Program-made: the position numbers and the translations under genes
Notes under the pieces: model-generated
Databases searched by the model: none
Told to the model about the DNA's origin: nothing
What the model saw: the letters and a program-made list of their open reading frames with translations, nothing else
Part shown: positions 40,017 through 50,130 of the stretch, piece by piece
How the letters are laid out: the number at the start of each line of letters is the position of its first letter
Position numbering within the stretch: the stretch's first letter is position 1
Assembly: GCA_964613665.1 (NCBI GenBank)
Contig: CAZTIG010000002.1
Location: forward strand, 62,001-126,000
Length of the DNA: 64,000 nucleotides
DNA from: CAZQFV01 sp964613665
GTDB taxonomy: Bacteria > Chloroflexota > Chloroflexia > DTKN01
Reading direction: 5' to 3'

Positions 40017-43000
40017 GTGTCAGAGACGCCTGTCCTGCCCACCCAGACCGACCCCGCCAGCCCAGCCAGCGCCGCGCTCCCGCTGGCCCTGCAGCGCTAC
40101 CTGCCAGCGCACCTCTGGCTCCAGCTCACCGAGCAGGGCCCCCGCCGGGGACTGCTGCTCAACGCCCTGGAGCAGGTTCGCTCCCTGCGCTACCTGCTGG
40201 GCACCTACCTGCCAGCGCCCCTGGTCCAGGACCTCGCCCGCCGGCCTGCGCCCGGGCAGGTCCACGGCGATCTGCTGGACGGCACCCTCCTCTTTGCCGA
40301 CGTCAGCGGTTTCACCGCCCTCTCCGAACGCCTACAGGAAGAGTCGGCCGAGGAGGGTGCCGAGCAGCTCACGCAGGCCATCAACCGCTACTTTGAGTGC
40401 GCCCTGCAGATCCTGGCCTGGTCGGGGGGCACACTGCTCAAGTTCGCCGGGGACGCCCTCCTGGCCTACTTCCCCCTCCAGGCCGGCGGCGAACAGGCCC
40501 ACTGGGCCGCGCGCGCGGGCCAGCGCATGCTGCGGGCCGTCGCCACCTCCCCCCCGTTCCCCACGCGGGCCGGGCCGGTGGCGCTGCGAGTCAAGATCGG
40601 CCTGGCCAGCGGCCCTTTCCTGGCTGCCCACGTCGGCTCGGCCCGGCGCATGGAGTACGTGCTCCTAGGGGAGACGGTAGCCCGCACCATGGCCGCCGAG
40701 GGCGCCGCAGCCGCCGGCCAGCTCGTCGTCGATGCGGCCACCACCGCGGCGCTCGACCCAGCCACCTGCACCGAGCAGGTCCCCGGCTACTACGCCGTCC
40801 AACTGCCCACCGCCGAGGAGATGGGCGACTTTGAGATCAAGGCGGAACCTCGCCGTGCCCGCGGCGGCGCCGCCTGGCTGGCCGACACGGCCGAGATCCT
40901 CTCCGACATCGCCGAGACCCTCCGGCAGATCGAGTCTCTCTTACCGTACCTGCCCCCGGAACTGGTCGACCGCATCGTCGCCCACGCCGGGCTGCGCCAG
41001 GTGGAGAGCGAGTTCCGGCCCACCACGGTGCTCTTTGCCAACTTCTGCGGGCCGGATATCCTCCTCTCCGCCACACCCACCCCGGCCGAGGCCGAGCAGG
41101 CCGCCCGCCTGCTCAACGAGTACTTCAGTGCCGCCGAGCAAGCCATCGCCTGCTACGGCGGGGCGCTCGCCCGCGTCGACCCCTTCAAGCAAGGCTCCAA
41201 GATGCTGGTCCTCTTTGGCGCGCTGGCGGCCCACGAGGACGACCCCCAGCGCGCCGTGCACGCCGCCCTGGCCATGAACCAGGAGGTGGCTGCGCTGAGC
41301 GAGCGCTGGCGGCGGCTGCTCCCGGCAAGCAGCCGCGCGGCGCCGCCCTTGCAGCAGCGCATCGGCCTCACGCAGGGGCGGACCTTTGCCGGCCAGGCCG
41401 GCACCCCGGTGCGGCGGGAGTATACCGTCATGGGCGACGACGTCAACCTGGCCGCGCGCCTCATGGCCGCCGCCCAGCCGGGCCAGGTCCTGATCTCCCA
41501 ATCCCTCTACCAGGCCGTGCGCGAGCACTTCCAGATCGGCGCTCTCCCGCCCATCCGCGTCAAGGGCAAGAGCCAGCCCGTCCCCGTCTACCAGGTAGAC
41601 CGCCCACGCGACAATCGCCCGGCCGGCCGGTCCGGCCGCTACGGCCCCCTGCTGGGCCGCACGGCCGAGCTGGCGCGCGCCCGCGCTGTGCTCCAGCGTG
41701 CCCTGGCCGGCCAGGGATCGACCCTGACGATCCGCGGCCCGGCCGGCGTGGGCAAGAGCCACCTCGCCTCCGCGCTGGCCGGCGAGGCCTTCGACCTGGG
41801 AGCCCGGGTCTATACCGCCGAGTGCCACTCGTACACCGCGGCGGCCCCCTACGCCCCGTGGATCGCCCTCCTGCAGGCCATCGCCGGAAGCTTGGGCGAC
41901 GCCCCTCCACAGGCCCGCGGGGAGCAGTTCGCCCGCCTGCTGGCCGGCCTGCACCTGGAGCGCGCCGGAGGGCCCCTGTTCGAACTGCTGGGCCTGCCCG
42001 CCCCGGCCCTCCCCGAGCAGTGGCCACAGCCTGCAGCGGCCGCCCCGGCCGAGGCCCGGCCATCGCTCTTTGAGCGGCTGGACCGGCAGGTCGCGGCCCA
42101 CCCGGAGAGCGCCGTCAACCTCTGGGAGCTGACCCGCGAGCGAGGGGCCGGCGCGGACCGCCCTCTCTGGCAGCGGCTGGAGGTCCGCGTGGCTGACCGG
42201 GAGGAGGCCCGCCTCGCTGCCGCCATTGCTGGCCTGCTGGAGGCCATGGCGGAGCAGGCTCCCCTAATGCTGGTGATCGAGAACGCCCAGTGGCTGGACG
42301 CCAGCTCGCGCCGGCTGCTGCGAACCCTGGGCTCGCGCCTGCCGACGCAACCCATCCTGGTGCTGGTGGTGCAGCGCCACGAGGGGCGGGCGCCCGCCGG
42401 CGCCGGCCCGAGCCTGTCGTTGCGGCCCCTGGGGCGGACCGGGACCGCCGCTCTCCTGGAGAACCTGCTGGGGCAGTCGCTCGCCGCGGCCGGGCGCAGC
42501 ACCCTCGTGCGGACCGTTCACGAGCGCAGTGGCGGCAACCCCCTGTATGTCGAGGAGATCGTCCGCCTGTGGCAGCAGCGCGGCGGGCCGACGGGGCCGG
42601 CCGCGCTCCAGGCCGTGCTGCAGAGCGCGCGCACGCTGCAGGAAATGGTCCTCAGCCGGCTGGACGGCCTTGCCCACGGGCCGCGCGGCGCGGCCCGCTC
42701 CGCCTCCGTCGTGGGCGACGAGTTCGCCCCCATCGACATCGCCACCCTGCTGGACGAGCCCGCCGGGGAAAGCACCCTCGTGGGCTACCTGGGCGAAGCC
42801 GCGGCGGCGCGGCTGATCGTGCCCCTGGAGGAGCGCGGAACCCGCTACGCCTTCCAGCCCCCGCTGCTGCGCGAGCTGATCTACGAGAGCCTGCCCTTTG
42901 CCCGCCGGCGCGAGCTGCACGCCCGCCTGGCTGGCGCGATCGAAGTCCGCCACGCCGGCGACCTGGCCGGGCAGGCCGAGCTACTGGCCTATCACTACGG

Positions 43001-44003
43001 GCGGGCCGGCGACGACCTCATGGCAGCCTGCTACCTGCTCCTGTCCGGGCACAACGCCCAGCAGCGCTACGCGTACCTCCAGGCGACGGCCTGCTATGGC
43101 CGGGCCCTGGCCCTCTTGGACAGGCTGCCCGAATCCACTCCCAACTGGGCAGCGCTGCGCGCCCAAGGCCACGAAGGGCAGGGCGATGTGGCCCTTCTGA
43201 GTGGTGATTTCGCCGCCGCCGTGGCGGCCTACGGGACAGCCCAGGCCCTCCTGGCTGGGGCAACGCCGGCCGCCGCTGGCGCGCGGCCCGCTGCTTCTCC
43301 CGGCGCCGCACCCATCGGCGAGGCCGAGGCCCGCCTGCTGGTCAAGCTGGCCCTGGTACTGCCGACGCAGGGCCAGGCCGAGGCCGCCGAGGCCAGCGTG
43401 GGCCGGGCCTGGGCCTCTGCGCCGCTGGCCGGCGACCTAGCCCCCGCGGCAACCATGGCCTGGCTCCTGTGGCGGCGCGGCGCACCGGAGGCCGGCGCGT
43501 GGATCGAGGCGGCGGCGATGCTGGTGGCGGCCAGGGCCGACCGCTGGATGGCCGGCGTAGCCACGCTGCTGCGGGACCTGGCCGGGGAGTGGTCCGCCGT
43601 CCTGCCCGCTTACCAGTCCCTGGACCGGCCGGCCGGGGTGGTCCTGGCCGCCTGCCGGCTGGGGGACCAACGGCTGGCCCGGGGCGACCTGGCTGCAGCA
43701 CGGTCTCTCTACGGCCAGGCCGCGGCGTTGGCCGGAGCAGAGAACGACACCTCCGGTCTGGCCCTGGCACGCTACCGTCTGGCCGAGGCTGCGGCGCGGG
43801 CCGGCGAGCCGGCCGCCGCCGAGGCCGGTCTCCAGGAGGCGCGGGCCCTGCTCAGACTCGCCGGGAGCGGCCTGGACGACGCCCGCGGCCTGCTGCGGCA
43901 GGCCCTGGCCGCCCTGCGCGCGGGAAGGGCCGGCCCGTGGCCGGCCTGGCGCTGGCAGCATTACGACGACGCTCTGCGCATCGCCATCCTGTTCCGACCC
44001 TGA
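40017..44003 (+). CDS. Dual adenylate/guanylate cyclase-domain AAA-TPR protein
   Basis: 1328 aa. First class III cyclase domain at about residues 85-250, with metal Asp in LLFADVSGFTAL and LLKFAGDALLAYF. Second cyclase-like domain at about 325-510 (TTVLFANFCGPDIL; ARVDPFKQGSKMLVLFGA; REYTVMGDDVNLAARLMAAA), in which both metal Asp positions are replaced (Asn and Ser), so it is probably a regulatory partner. Then an AAA_16 ATPase (TIRGPAGVGKSHLASALAG; APLMLVIENAQWLDASS) and TPR-like repeats to the end. The start is the GTG at 40017 (AAGAGG upstream), because the promoter's start point lies after the earlier in-frame ATG at 39969. Likely a large intracellular sensor making a cyclic nucleotide. 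Confidence 0.85.
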   Translation: MSETPVLPTQTDPASPASAALPLALQRYLPAHLWLQLTEQGPRRGLLLNALEQVRSLRYLLGTYLPAPLVQDLARRPAPGQVHGDLLDGTLLFADVSGFTALSERLQEESAEEGAEQLTQAINRYFECALQILAWSGGTLLKFAGDALLAYFPLQAGGEQAHWAARAGQRMLRAVATSPPFPTRAGPVALRVKIGLASGPFLAAHVGSARRMEYVLLGETVARTMAAEGAAAAGQLVVDAATTAALDPATCTEQVPGYYAVQLPTAEEMGDFEIKAEPRRARGGAAWLADTAEILSDIAETLRQIESLLPYLPPELVDRIVAHAGLRQVESEFRPTTVLFANFCGPDILLSATPTPAEAEQAARLLNEYFSAAEQAIACYGGALARVDPFKQGSKMLVLFGALAAHEDDPQRAVHAALAMNQEVAALSERWRRLLPASSRAAPPLQQRIGLTQGRTFAGQAGTPVRREYTVMGDDVNLAARLMAAAQPGQVLISQSLYQAVREHFQIGALPPIRVKGKSQPVPVYQVDRPRDNRPAGRSGRYGPLLGRTAELARARAVLQRALAGQGSTLTIRGPAGVGKSHLASALAGEAFDLGARVYTAECHSYTAAAPYAPWIALLQAIAGSLGDAPPQARGEQFARLLAGLHLERAGGPLFELLGLPAPALPEQWPQPAAAAPAEARPSLFERLDRQVAAHPESAVNLWELTRERGAGADRPLWQRLEVRVADREEARLAAAIAGLLEAMAEQAPLMLVIENAQWLDASSRRLLRTLGSRLPTQPILVLVVQRHEGRAPAGAGPSLSLRPLGRTGTAALLENLLGQSLAAAGRSTLVRTVHERSGGNPLYVEEIVRLWQQRGGPTGPAALQAVLQSARTLQEMVLSRLDGLAHGPRGAARSASVVGDEFAPIDIATLLDEPAGESTLVGYLGEAAAARLIVPLEERGTRYAFQPPLLRELIYESLPFARRRELHARLAGAIEVRHAGDLAGQAELLAYHYGRAGDDLMAACYLLLSGHNAQQRYAYLQATACYGRALALLDRLPESTPNWAALRAQGHEGQGDVALLSGDFAAAVAAYGTAQALLAGATPAAAGARPAASPGAAPIGEAEARLLVKLALVLPTQGQAEAAEASVGRAWASAPLAGDLAPAATMAWLLWRRGAPEAGAWIEAAAMLVAARADRWMAGVATLLRDLAGEWSAVLPAYQSLDRPAGVVLAACRLGDQRLARGDLAAARSLYGQAAALAGAENDTSGLALARYRLAEAAARAGEPAAAEAGLQEARALLRLAGSGLDDARGLLRQALAALRAGRAGPWPAWRWQHYDDALRIAILFRP

Positions 44004-44061
44004 GCACTCCGGATCGTCAAGCCTGCGCCTGGGAAAGGGTCCGGCTGCCGAGGAGGATCGA

Positions 44062-44772
44062 ATGACCGAGACCGCACACCTCAAGGATGTGGCCTTGTTC
44101 AGCACCCTGGCCGAGGGGCCGCTGGCCGAGCTGGCCGCGGTCCTGCGACAGCGCTCCCTGGCCGCCGGCGAGGTCCTGTTCCACCAGGGCGATCCCGGCG
44201 ACGACCTGTTCATCGTTCAGGCCGGGAAGGTGTCCATCTACATCCCTTCCGCGGACCGGCCGGGCACAGAGCAGCCCATCCGCATCATCGAGGCCGGCGA
44301 GGCGCTGGGCGAGATGGCCCTGATCGACGGCCAGCCGCGTTCGCTCAGCGCGCGGGCACTGGAGGAGAGCACGGTGCTGGTGTTGACCGGCGACGATTTC
44401 CGGCGCATCCTGCGCCAGCATCCCGACGTCGCCCTGACGGTGATGGCCGGCCTCAGCGAGCGCATTCGCTACACCACCGACTTCCTGGGGGAGGTGCGCG
44501 AGTGGGTGCGCCGGATCGCCGCTGGCGAGTACGCCCGCGACTTTGGCCCCAGCACCAGGTACAGCGACCGCTCCATCGCCGCACTGGCCGCCGAGTTTGC
44601 CCAGATGGCCGCCCAGGTGCGCCAGCGCGAGGAAGCGCTGCGCCAGGAGGTGGCCCAGCTGCGCTTCGAGATCGACCAGACCAAGCGGGAGCGCCAGGTG
44701 GGCGAGATCGTCGAGAGCGAGTACTTCCAGAAGCTGCGCGCCGAGGCCCGCAGGCTGCGCGGGCAGGAGTGA
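44062..44772 (+). CDS. Cyclic nucleotide-binding protein with HAMP-like/coiled-coil tail
   Basis: 236 aa. Cyclic-nucleotide-binding domain at residues 5-140 (LFHQGDPGDDLFIVQAGKVS; phosphate-binding cassette GEALGEMALIDGQPRSLSAR). The tail (about 145-236) has a HAMP-like stretch (VREWVRRIAAGEYARDFGPS) and a long coiled coil (EALRQEVAQLRFEIDQTKRE). No DNA-binding HTH and no TM helix. Sandwiched between two cyclase genes, so it is the obvious receptor for their product. GGAGGATCGA precedes the ATG. Confidence 0.88.
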   Translation: MTETAHLKDVALFSTLAEGPLAELAAVLRQRSLAAGEVLFHQGDPGDDLFIVQAGKVSIYIPSADRPGTEQPIRIIEAGEALGEMALIDGQPRSLSARALEESTVLVLTGDDFRRILRQHPDVALTVMAGLSERIRYTTDFLGEVREWVRRIAAGEYARDFGPSTRYSDRSIAALAAEFAQMAAQVRQREEALRQEVAQLRFEIDQTKRERQVGEIVESEYFQKLRAEARRLRGQE

Positions 44773-44794
44773 CCGGCAAGAACAGGAGGCCGCG

Positions 44795-47700
44795 ATGCGC
44801 TGTCCGCACTGCGCCACCGAGAACCCTCCCCAGGCCGCCTTCTGCCCGGAATGCGGGATGAGACTGGCCTTAGCCTGTCCGAGCTGCGGGACGGACAACC
44901 CCCCGCAGGCCCGCTTCTGTCTCGCATGTGGCGCCCCGCTGGCAGGTCCCGCGCCGGCCTCGGCCGAGGGCTGGCCGGACCCCCTGGTCGAGCGCCTGCA
45001 GCGCCTGGTTCCCCGCCAGTACGCCGAACGGCTGCGGGCCGCGCAAGGCCCGGTGGAACACGAGCGCCGCATGGTCACCATCCTCTTTGCCGACATCAAG
45101 GACTCGCCCCAACTGCAGGGGCTCGACGCCGAGGATGTGATGGAGATCATCGACGGGGCCTTGGAGGCGTTGACTGCGCCGGTCTACCGGCACGAAGGCA
45201 CCTTGGCCCGCTGCACCGGCGACGCGATGCTGGCCTTTTTTGGTGCCCCCATCGCCCACGAGGACGACCCGGTGCGGGCCTGCCGCGCCGCCCTGGAGGT
45301 CGTTGCCGGTGTCGAGCGCTACGCCGCTCGCCTGGTCCAGGTGCGGGGTCTGGCCCTGAACGTGCGCGTGGGCATCAACACCGGGCTCGTGGTGGTCGGG
45401 GAGGTAGGCTCGGACCTGCGCGTCGAGTACACCGCCATGGGAGACGCTGTCAACGTGGCCGCGCGCCTGCAGCAGGCCGCTCCGGCCGGCGGCATCCTCA
45501 TCTCCCACGACACCTGCCGCCACGTGCGCGGGCTCTTCGACCTGCAGTCCCTCGACCCCATCCAGGTCAAGGGGAAGGATGAGCCTCTGCGGGTCTACCT
45601 GCTGCAGCGGGCCCGCCCGCGGACCTTTCACGCCGCCGCGCGCGGTGTGGAGGGCGTCCGCACGCGCATGGTCGGCCGCGACAGCGAGCTGCGAGCCCTG
45701 CAGAGCGCCTGGGACGCCACCGTGGCAGAGGCCAAGACGAGGGCCGTCACCATCGCCGGCGAGGCCGGCGTGGGCAAGTCGCGCCTGCTATACGAGTTCG
45801 AGCGCTGGCTGCAGGAGCGCCGGGAGGAGTGCACGATCTTCCGCGGCCGGGCCTGGCCGCAGCTGCAGAGCGTCCCCTACAGCACCATCCGCGATGCCTT
45901 TGCCCTGCGCTTCGACATCCGCGACACCGACAGCGCTGCGGAGGCCCTGGCCAGGTTCCGCGACGGAATGGCCGGCATCCTCGACGCCGAGCGGGCCGAC
46001 CTGGTTGGCCACCTGGTCGGCTTTGACTTCTCGGCCAGCCCGGCGGTGCAGAAGCTGCTGGACAGCGCCTCCCTGGCCCCCCTGGCCGTGGCCTACCTGG
46101 TGAGCTATTTCCGGGATGTGGCGGCGGCCGGCCCCACGGCGGTCTTGCTGGAGGATCTGCACTGGGCCGACAGCGCCTCCCTCGAGCTGGTGGAGCGCCT
46201 GGCCGCGGAGATCCCCGCCGCCCCGCTGCTCCTGCTTTGCCTGGCCCGCCCGACGCTCTTCGAGCGCTGCCCGACCTGGGGCAGGGCATGGCCCACCCAC
46301 ACCCGCCTCGACCTGCGGCCGCTCTCGGAAGGCGACAGCGTGGCCCTGGTCGACGAGATCCTGCAGAAGGTGGCTGCCGTCCCGGAGGACCTGCGCCGGC
46401 TGATCACCAGAAGCGCCGAGGGCAATCCCTTCTACGTCGAAGAAGTCATCAAGATGCTGGTCGACGACGGCGTGATCGTCCGCGGTGAGGAGGCCTGGCA
46501 CGTCGAGCTGGGCCACCTGCAGCAGGTGCGGGTGCCCCCGACGCTCACCGGCGTGCTGCAGGCCCGCCTGGACAGCTTGCCCAGCGGGGAGAAGGGCGTC
46601 CTGCAGCGCGCCGCGGTCGTGGGGCGGCACTTCTGGGACAGCGCCGTGGCCCACCTGGCCGAGCCGGACGCACGGGCGGGCCAGGAGCCGGCCGTGGACC
46701 GCCTGCTGCACACGCTGCGGCGGCGCGAGCTGGTCTTTTCACTGGATCGCTCGGCCTTTTCCGGGTCCGCGGAGTACGCCTTTCAGCACGCCGTGCTGCG
46801 CGACGTGACCTACGAGACGGTCCTGTTGCAGGTGCGCCGGGCCTATCACCGCCGCATGGCCGAGTGGTTGGAGGCAAACTGCGGCGAGCGCCTGAACGAA
46901 TACGCCGGCCTGATCGCCGACCACTACGAGCGAGCGCGGCTGCCGGACAAGGCCGCCTTCTGGCTGCGGCGGGTGGGCGAGACGGCCTACCGCGTCAGCG
47001 CCTATGGCGAGGCCCTTGCCGCCTACGAGCGGGCCCTGGCCCTGACGCCCAAGAAGGAGTATGCCCAGCGGGGCCGGCTGCTGCTGGATATCGGCAGCGC
47101 CTACGACAAGCTGTGCGACTATGAGCAGGCCCAGCGCCACCTGCGGGACGCCCTGGAGCTGGGCCGGGCGCAGGAGGACTATCGCCTGGCCGCCAGCGCG
47201 CTCGTCGGCCTGCGCTGGGTGGCCGGCGTGCAGGGCCGGCACGAGGAGGCGGCGGCCCTGGCCGACGAGCAGTTGGCCATGGCCCGGAAGTCGGGGGACC
47301 GCCTGGCCATCGCCAAGGCCATGGCCGACGTGGCCGCCTCACGGGACGACATCCCGGCCATCATCCAGGCCTACGAGGAGCGCCTGGCCATCCACCGCCA
47401 AGCCAACGAGCTCCCGGGCATCGCCATCTGCTACCTCAACCTGGGCAACCTGGTAGGCCGGCAGAAGGACTATGCCGCGGCGATCCGCTACTACGAGGAA
47501 AGCAAGGCCCTCTTCGAGAAGCTCGGCAATCGCTGGGGGACCTCCAACTGCCTGAACAACCTGGGCTGGGCCGCCCTCCAGCAGCAGGACTACCCCGCCA
47601 CCATCCGCTACTGCCGAGAAAGCCTGGCCACAGCGCGGGAGATCCACGACCACGAGGGAATCGTGTTGACGCAGACCAACATCGGCTACGCTCTAGCCAA

Positions 47701-48040
47701 CCTGGGGGACCTGGAGCCGGCCATGGCCAGTTTCCGCGAGGCCCTCTCCGCGGCCCTGGCCAGCGGCCTGGTGCCCCTGGCGCTGGACGTCCTGGCCGGG
47801 GTGGCCCTGGCGCGCGTGCGGGCAGGGGACCTGGTCGGCGCCGCCGAGCTGCTCGGGCTGGTGCGCAACCACCCCGTCACCGGCCCCGAACTGGCAGAAT
47901 CGGTCGCTGCCCAGGTGGCCGGCCTGCGCGCCGCCATGGCAGAGGGCCAGCTCGCGGCGGCGTTGGAGCGGGGTGCGGCCCTTGCGTTGGAGCAGGCGGC
48001 CGCGCAGATCCTGCCCCACTCCTCAGAGAGCGGCGCCTGA
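44795..48040 (+). CDS. Zinc-ribbon adenylate/guanylate cyclase AAA-TPR protein
   Basis: 1081 aa. Double zinc ribbon (MRCPHCATEN ... FCPECG; ACPSCGTDN ... FCLACG) at residues 1-50. Class III cyclase at about 85-270 with both metal Asp (VTILFADIKDSPQL; LARCTGDAMLAFFGAP; VEYTAMGDAVNVAARLQ). AAA_16 ATPase (TIAGEAGVGKSRLLYEFERW; AVLLEDLHWADSASLELVER), then about ten TPR-type repeats (YGEALAAYERALALTPKKE and similar). AGGAGG precedes the ATG at 44795, 22 bp after the cNMP-binding gene. Likely a second sensor of the same signalling unit. Confidence 0.9.
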   Translation: MRCPHCATENPPQAAFCPECGMRLALACPSCGTDNPPQARFCLACGAPLAGPAPASAEGWPDPLVERLQRLVPRQYAERLRAAQGPVEHERRMVTILFADIKDSPQLQGLDAEDVMEIIDGALEALTAPVYRHEGTLARCTGDAMLAFFGAPIAHEDDPVRACRAALEVVAGVERYAARLVQVRGLALNVRVGINTGLVVVGEVGSDLRVEYTAMGDAVNVAARLQQAAPAGGILISHDTCRHVRGLFDLQSLDPIQVKGKDEPLRVYLLQRARPRTFHAAARGVEGVRTRMVGRDSELRALQSAWDATVAEAKTRAVTIAGEAGVGKSRLLYEFERWLQERREECTIFRGRAWPQLQSVPYSTIRDAFALRFDIRDTDSAAEALARFRDGMAGILDAERADLVGHLVGFDFSASPAVQKLLDSASLAPLAVAYLVSYFRDVAAAGPTAVLLEDLHWADSASLELVERLAAEIPAAPLLLLCLARPTLFERCPTWGRAWPTHTRLDLRPLSEGDSVALVDEILQKVAAVPEDLRRLITRSAEGNPFYVEEVIKMLVDDGVIVRGEEAWHVELGHLQQVRVPPTLTGVLQARLDSLPSGEKGVLQRAAVVGRHFWDSAVAHLAEPDARAGQEPAVDRLLHTLRRRELVFSLDRSAFSGSAEYAFQHAVLRDVTYETVLLQVRRAYHRRMAEWLEANCGERLNEYAGLIADHYERARLPDKAAFWLRRVGETAYRVSAYGEALAAYERALALTPKKEYAQRGRLLLDIGSAYDKLCDYEQAQRHLRDALELGRAQEDYRLAASALVGLRWVAGVQGRHEEAAALADEQLAMARKSGDRLAIAKAMADVAASRDDIPAIIQAYEERLAIHRQANELPGIAICYLNLGNLVGRQKDYAAAIRYYEESKALFEKLGNRWGTSNCLNNLGWAALQQQDYPATIRYCRESLATAREIHDHEGIVLTQTNIGYALANLGDLEPAMASFREALSAALASGLVPLALDVLAGVALARVRAGDLVGAAELLGLVRNHPVTGPELAESVAAQVAGLRAAMAEGQLAAALERGAALALEQAAAQILPHSSESGA

Positions 48041-48442
48041 CCCCGCCACCGGGGATGGCGCAGCGGCGGCCGCGCGGCTACTGACCTCTGCATTACCCAC
48101 TAGGCGTCCCGCAGTCTTCCATTCGTGCGCGCCAAGTTTAGCCATTTCTGCAGAGCGCAATAGCATCTGTCCTGCCGCGCGGGTGCCATCCGCCGCGAGG
48201 AGGGAGCTTCTCTCGCCATGGGAAGCAGGCTTCGTGCCGGGCAGGGCAGACTCTCTCCCCTCAGCACCCCGTCTCCCTTCTGCGGCGCCGTCATCTTGCC
48301 CCCGGGTTGCCCTGTCCCTTGTCGCTTTGTCCCTCGTCCCCACCGCGTCCTCACCTTGCTCCTGAGGTCCCTATCCCTCACCCCTGACCCCTTCCTGCAT
48401 CTTGCACTTTGCATCCTGCCTCCTGCATCTTGCATCTCCCCC
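48041..48442. other. Gene-free interval with low-complexity C/T-rich text
   Basis: 48300-48440 is built from variations of CCTTGTCGCTTTGTCCC and TTGCATCCTGCCTCCTGCATC. No ORF with ribosome site, promoter or RNA structure that I can support. Confidence 0.55.
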
Positions 48443-49990
48443 TCAGAACGCCCACAGCAGGGCCAGCACCGCGCACACCGCGGTGATCACCAGCGCCACC
48501 AGCACGGTCACACCGATGACCCGGCCCTCCTCGCCGATGCGGTCGATGCTGGCGGCGGCGTTCTGCAGTTTGGCGGGCGAGATGGCGCTGGCCAGGCCCC
48601 CGCCGATGCCGCTGGCCGCGGCGATGAGCAGGCCGGCCGCCCCGATCCGCGCCGCCGTCGCCAGGTGCAGCGACGTCAGCATGGCGATGGAGGAGGTCTC
48701 CGAGCCGCTGATGAATCCGCCCAACAACCCCAGGAAGGGGGCGACCAGCGGGTAGAGCCGCCCCAGGCCGGCCGCCGCGGCGTCGGCTACCACCTGCACC
48801 ATCTGCCCCGGCCCGGCCGGCTGCCAGTCCAGCCCCTTGCCCGACTGGTTGATGACAAAGGCGATGGCGAAGAAGACGGCCGCTGCCAGCACCGGCCGCG
48901 GAGCCCGTTTCAGCCACTTGCCCAGCGCCGCGCGCAGCTGCTCCCGGCTCGGCCGCAGCAGGGGCAGCGTGAGGGCCGTGCTCACCAGGATCCAGAAATA
49001 GGCCTGCCAGAAGGGGCGCACCCGCTCCGGCTCGCCCGGAATGATCGGCAGCGGCATGGCCAGCCGCCTGAAGAAGAGGTCGTAGAAGGGCAGGAAGGGC
49101 GCGTTGACCAGGAGCGACAGGACGGTCAGAGCCAGCCAGGGGGAGAGCGCCGCCCAGATCGAGAGGCGCTGGGCGGCGCCGCGGTCGGACTCGGCTAGCA
49201 CGGCGGGGTCCCACAGCGGCCGGCGGCGGGCCAGCAGGTAGAGCAGCATCACCGCCACCACCCCCAGGCCGGCGGCAATGCCGGTGATGCTCACCAGTCC
49301 CAGGGCGTTCATGCCCACGGCGATGAAGCCAGCGCTCAGGCCGGCCAGCAGGGCCGGCGGCAGCCCCTTCCAGAGCATCCTCCAGCGCCCCACGATCCAG
49401 AGCATGCCCAGGGCGATGCAGGTGCTGATGAACGGCATGAAGCGGGCAAAGTAGCCGCCCACCTGCTCCACCGGCTGCCCCGTCGCCCCGGCAAAGACGA
49501 CCACGGGGATGCCCAGCAGGGCGTAGGTGCAGAGGGCATCGTAGCCGATGGCCGGCAGGGCGATGGCCACAAAGGAGCTGTAGCCCAGGGCGAGCATGAT
49601 GGGCGGAAGGACCGAGACCGGCACCGCCCCCAGCGCCGTGAGCAGTGTGCCGAAGCCGACGTTGATGAGCATGATCTGAACGGCCTGGTCGCGCGGGGCC
49701 AGCGGCTTGACCAGGGTCACCACCCGCGCCAGCGCCCCGGTCTCCTGCATGATGGTCACCTGCAGAATCGAGGTGGCCACGGCCAGGGAGATGGGGAATG
49801 AGTCGACGATCCCGGAGAGGCTGGCCTGCAGGGTGACCGGCAGCGGCGTCCGGAAGTAGAGCCAGGCCACCAACACGACCACGACCCAGCCGGCCAGGCC
49901 GGCCACATCGGCCGCGGTGCGGCGCAGGACGAGCAATAGGAAGATGACCAGAACCGGCAGGAGGGCCAGCAGGATAGCGGGCCAGTCCAT
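48443..49990 (-). CDS. L-lactate permease family transporter
   Basis: 515 aa, about 13 TM helices, LctP/LldP/GlcA family (usually 530-560 aa). Family-typical: LLINVGFGTLLTALGAVPVS-like segment, ALPAIGYDALCTYALLGIPV, GFISGSETSSIAMLTSLHLA, and GIGGGLASAISPAKLQNAAA. Takes up lactate or glycolate by proton symport. Start at 49990 with GGAGTC. It has a consensus promoter 100 bp upstream. No lactate dehydrogenase gene nearby. Confidence 0.92.
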   Translation of the reverse strand: MDWPAILLALLPVLVIFLLLVLRRTAADVAGLAGWVVVVLVAWLYFRTPLPVTLQASLSGIVDSFPISLAVATSILQVTIMQETGALARVVTLVKPLAPRDQAVQIMLINVGFGTLLTALGAVPVSVLPPIMLALGYSSFVAIALPAIGYDALCTYALLGIPVVVFAGATGQPVEQVGGYFARFMPFISTCIALGMLWIVGRWRMLWKGLPPALLAGLSAGFIAVGMNALGLVSITGIAAGLGVVAVMLLYLLARRRPLWDPAVLAESDRGAAQRLSIWAALSPWLALTVLSLLVNAPFLPFYDLFFRRLAMPLPIIPGEPERVRPFWQAYFWILVSTALTLPLLRPSREQLRAALGKWLKRAPRPVLAAAVFFAIAFVINQSGKGLDWQPAGPGQMVQVVADAAAAGLGRLYPLVAPFLGLLGGFISGSETSSIAMLTSLHLATAARIGAAGLLIAAASGIGGGLASAISPAKLQNAAASIDRIGEEGRVIGVTVLVALVITAVCAVLALLWAF

Positions 49991-50093
49991 CACGACTCCA
50001 GTTCCGCTCGCACCTCTCGTACCAGCCAAGCCACGCCGCGCGGAAACATACACCTTTCGCCAAGCGCGGCCAGGCTGGTCTCCGCCAGACCCC

Positions 50094-50122
50094 ATTATAC
50101 CCACTCGCAGCGGCCGTGTCAA
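50094..50122 (-). promoter_or_regulatory. Promoter of the lactate permease gene
   Basis: TTGACA (50122-50117), 17 bp, TATAAT (50099-50094) on the minus strand; perfect consensus with a leader of about 100 nt. Back to back with the pcm promoter. Confidence 0.8.
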
Positions 50123-50130
50123 AGATTCTC

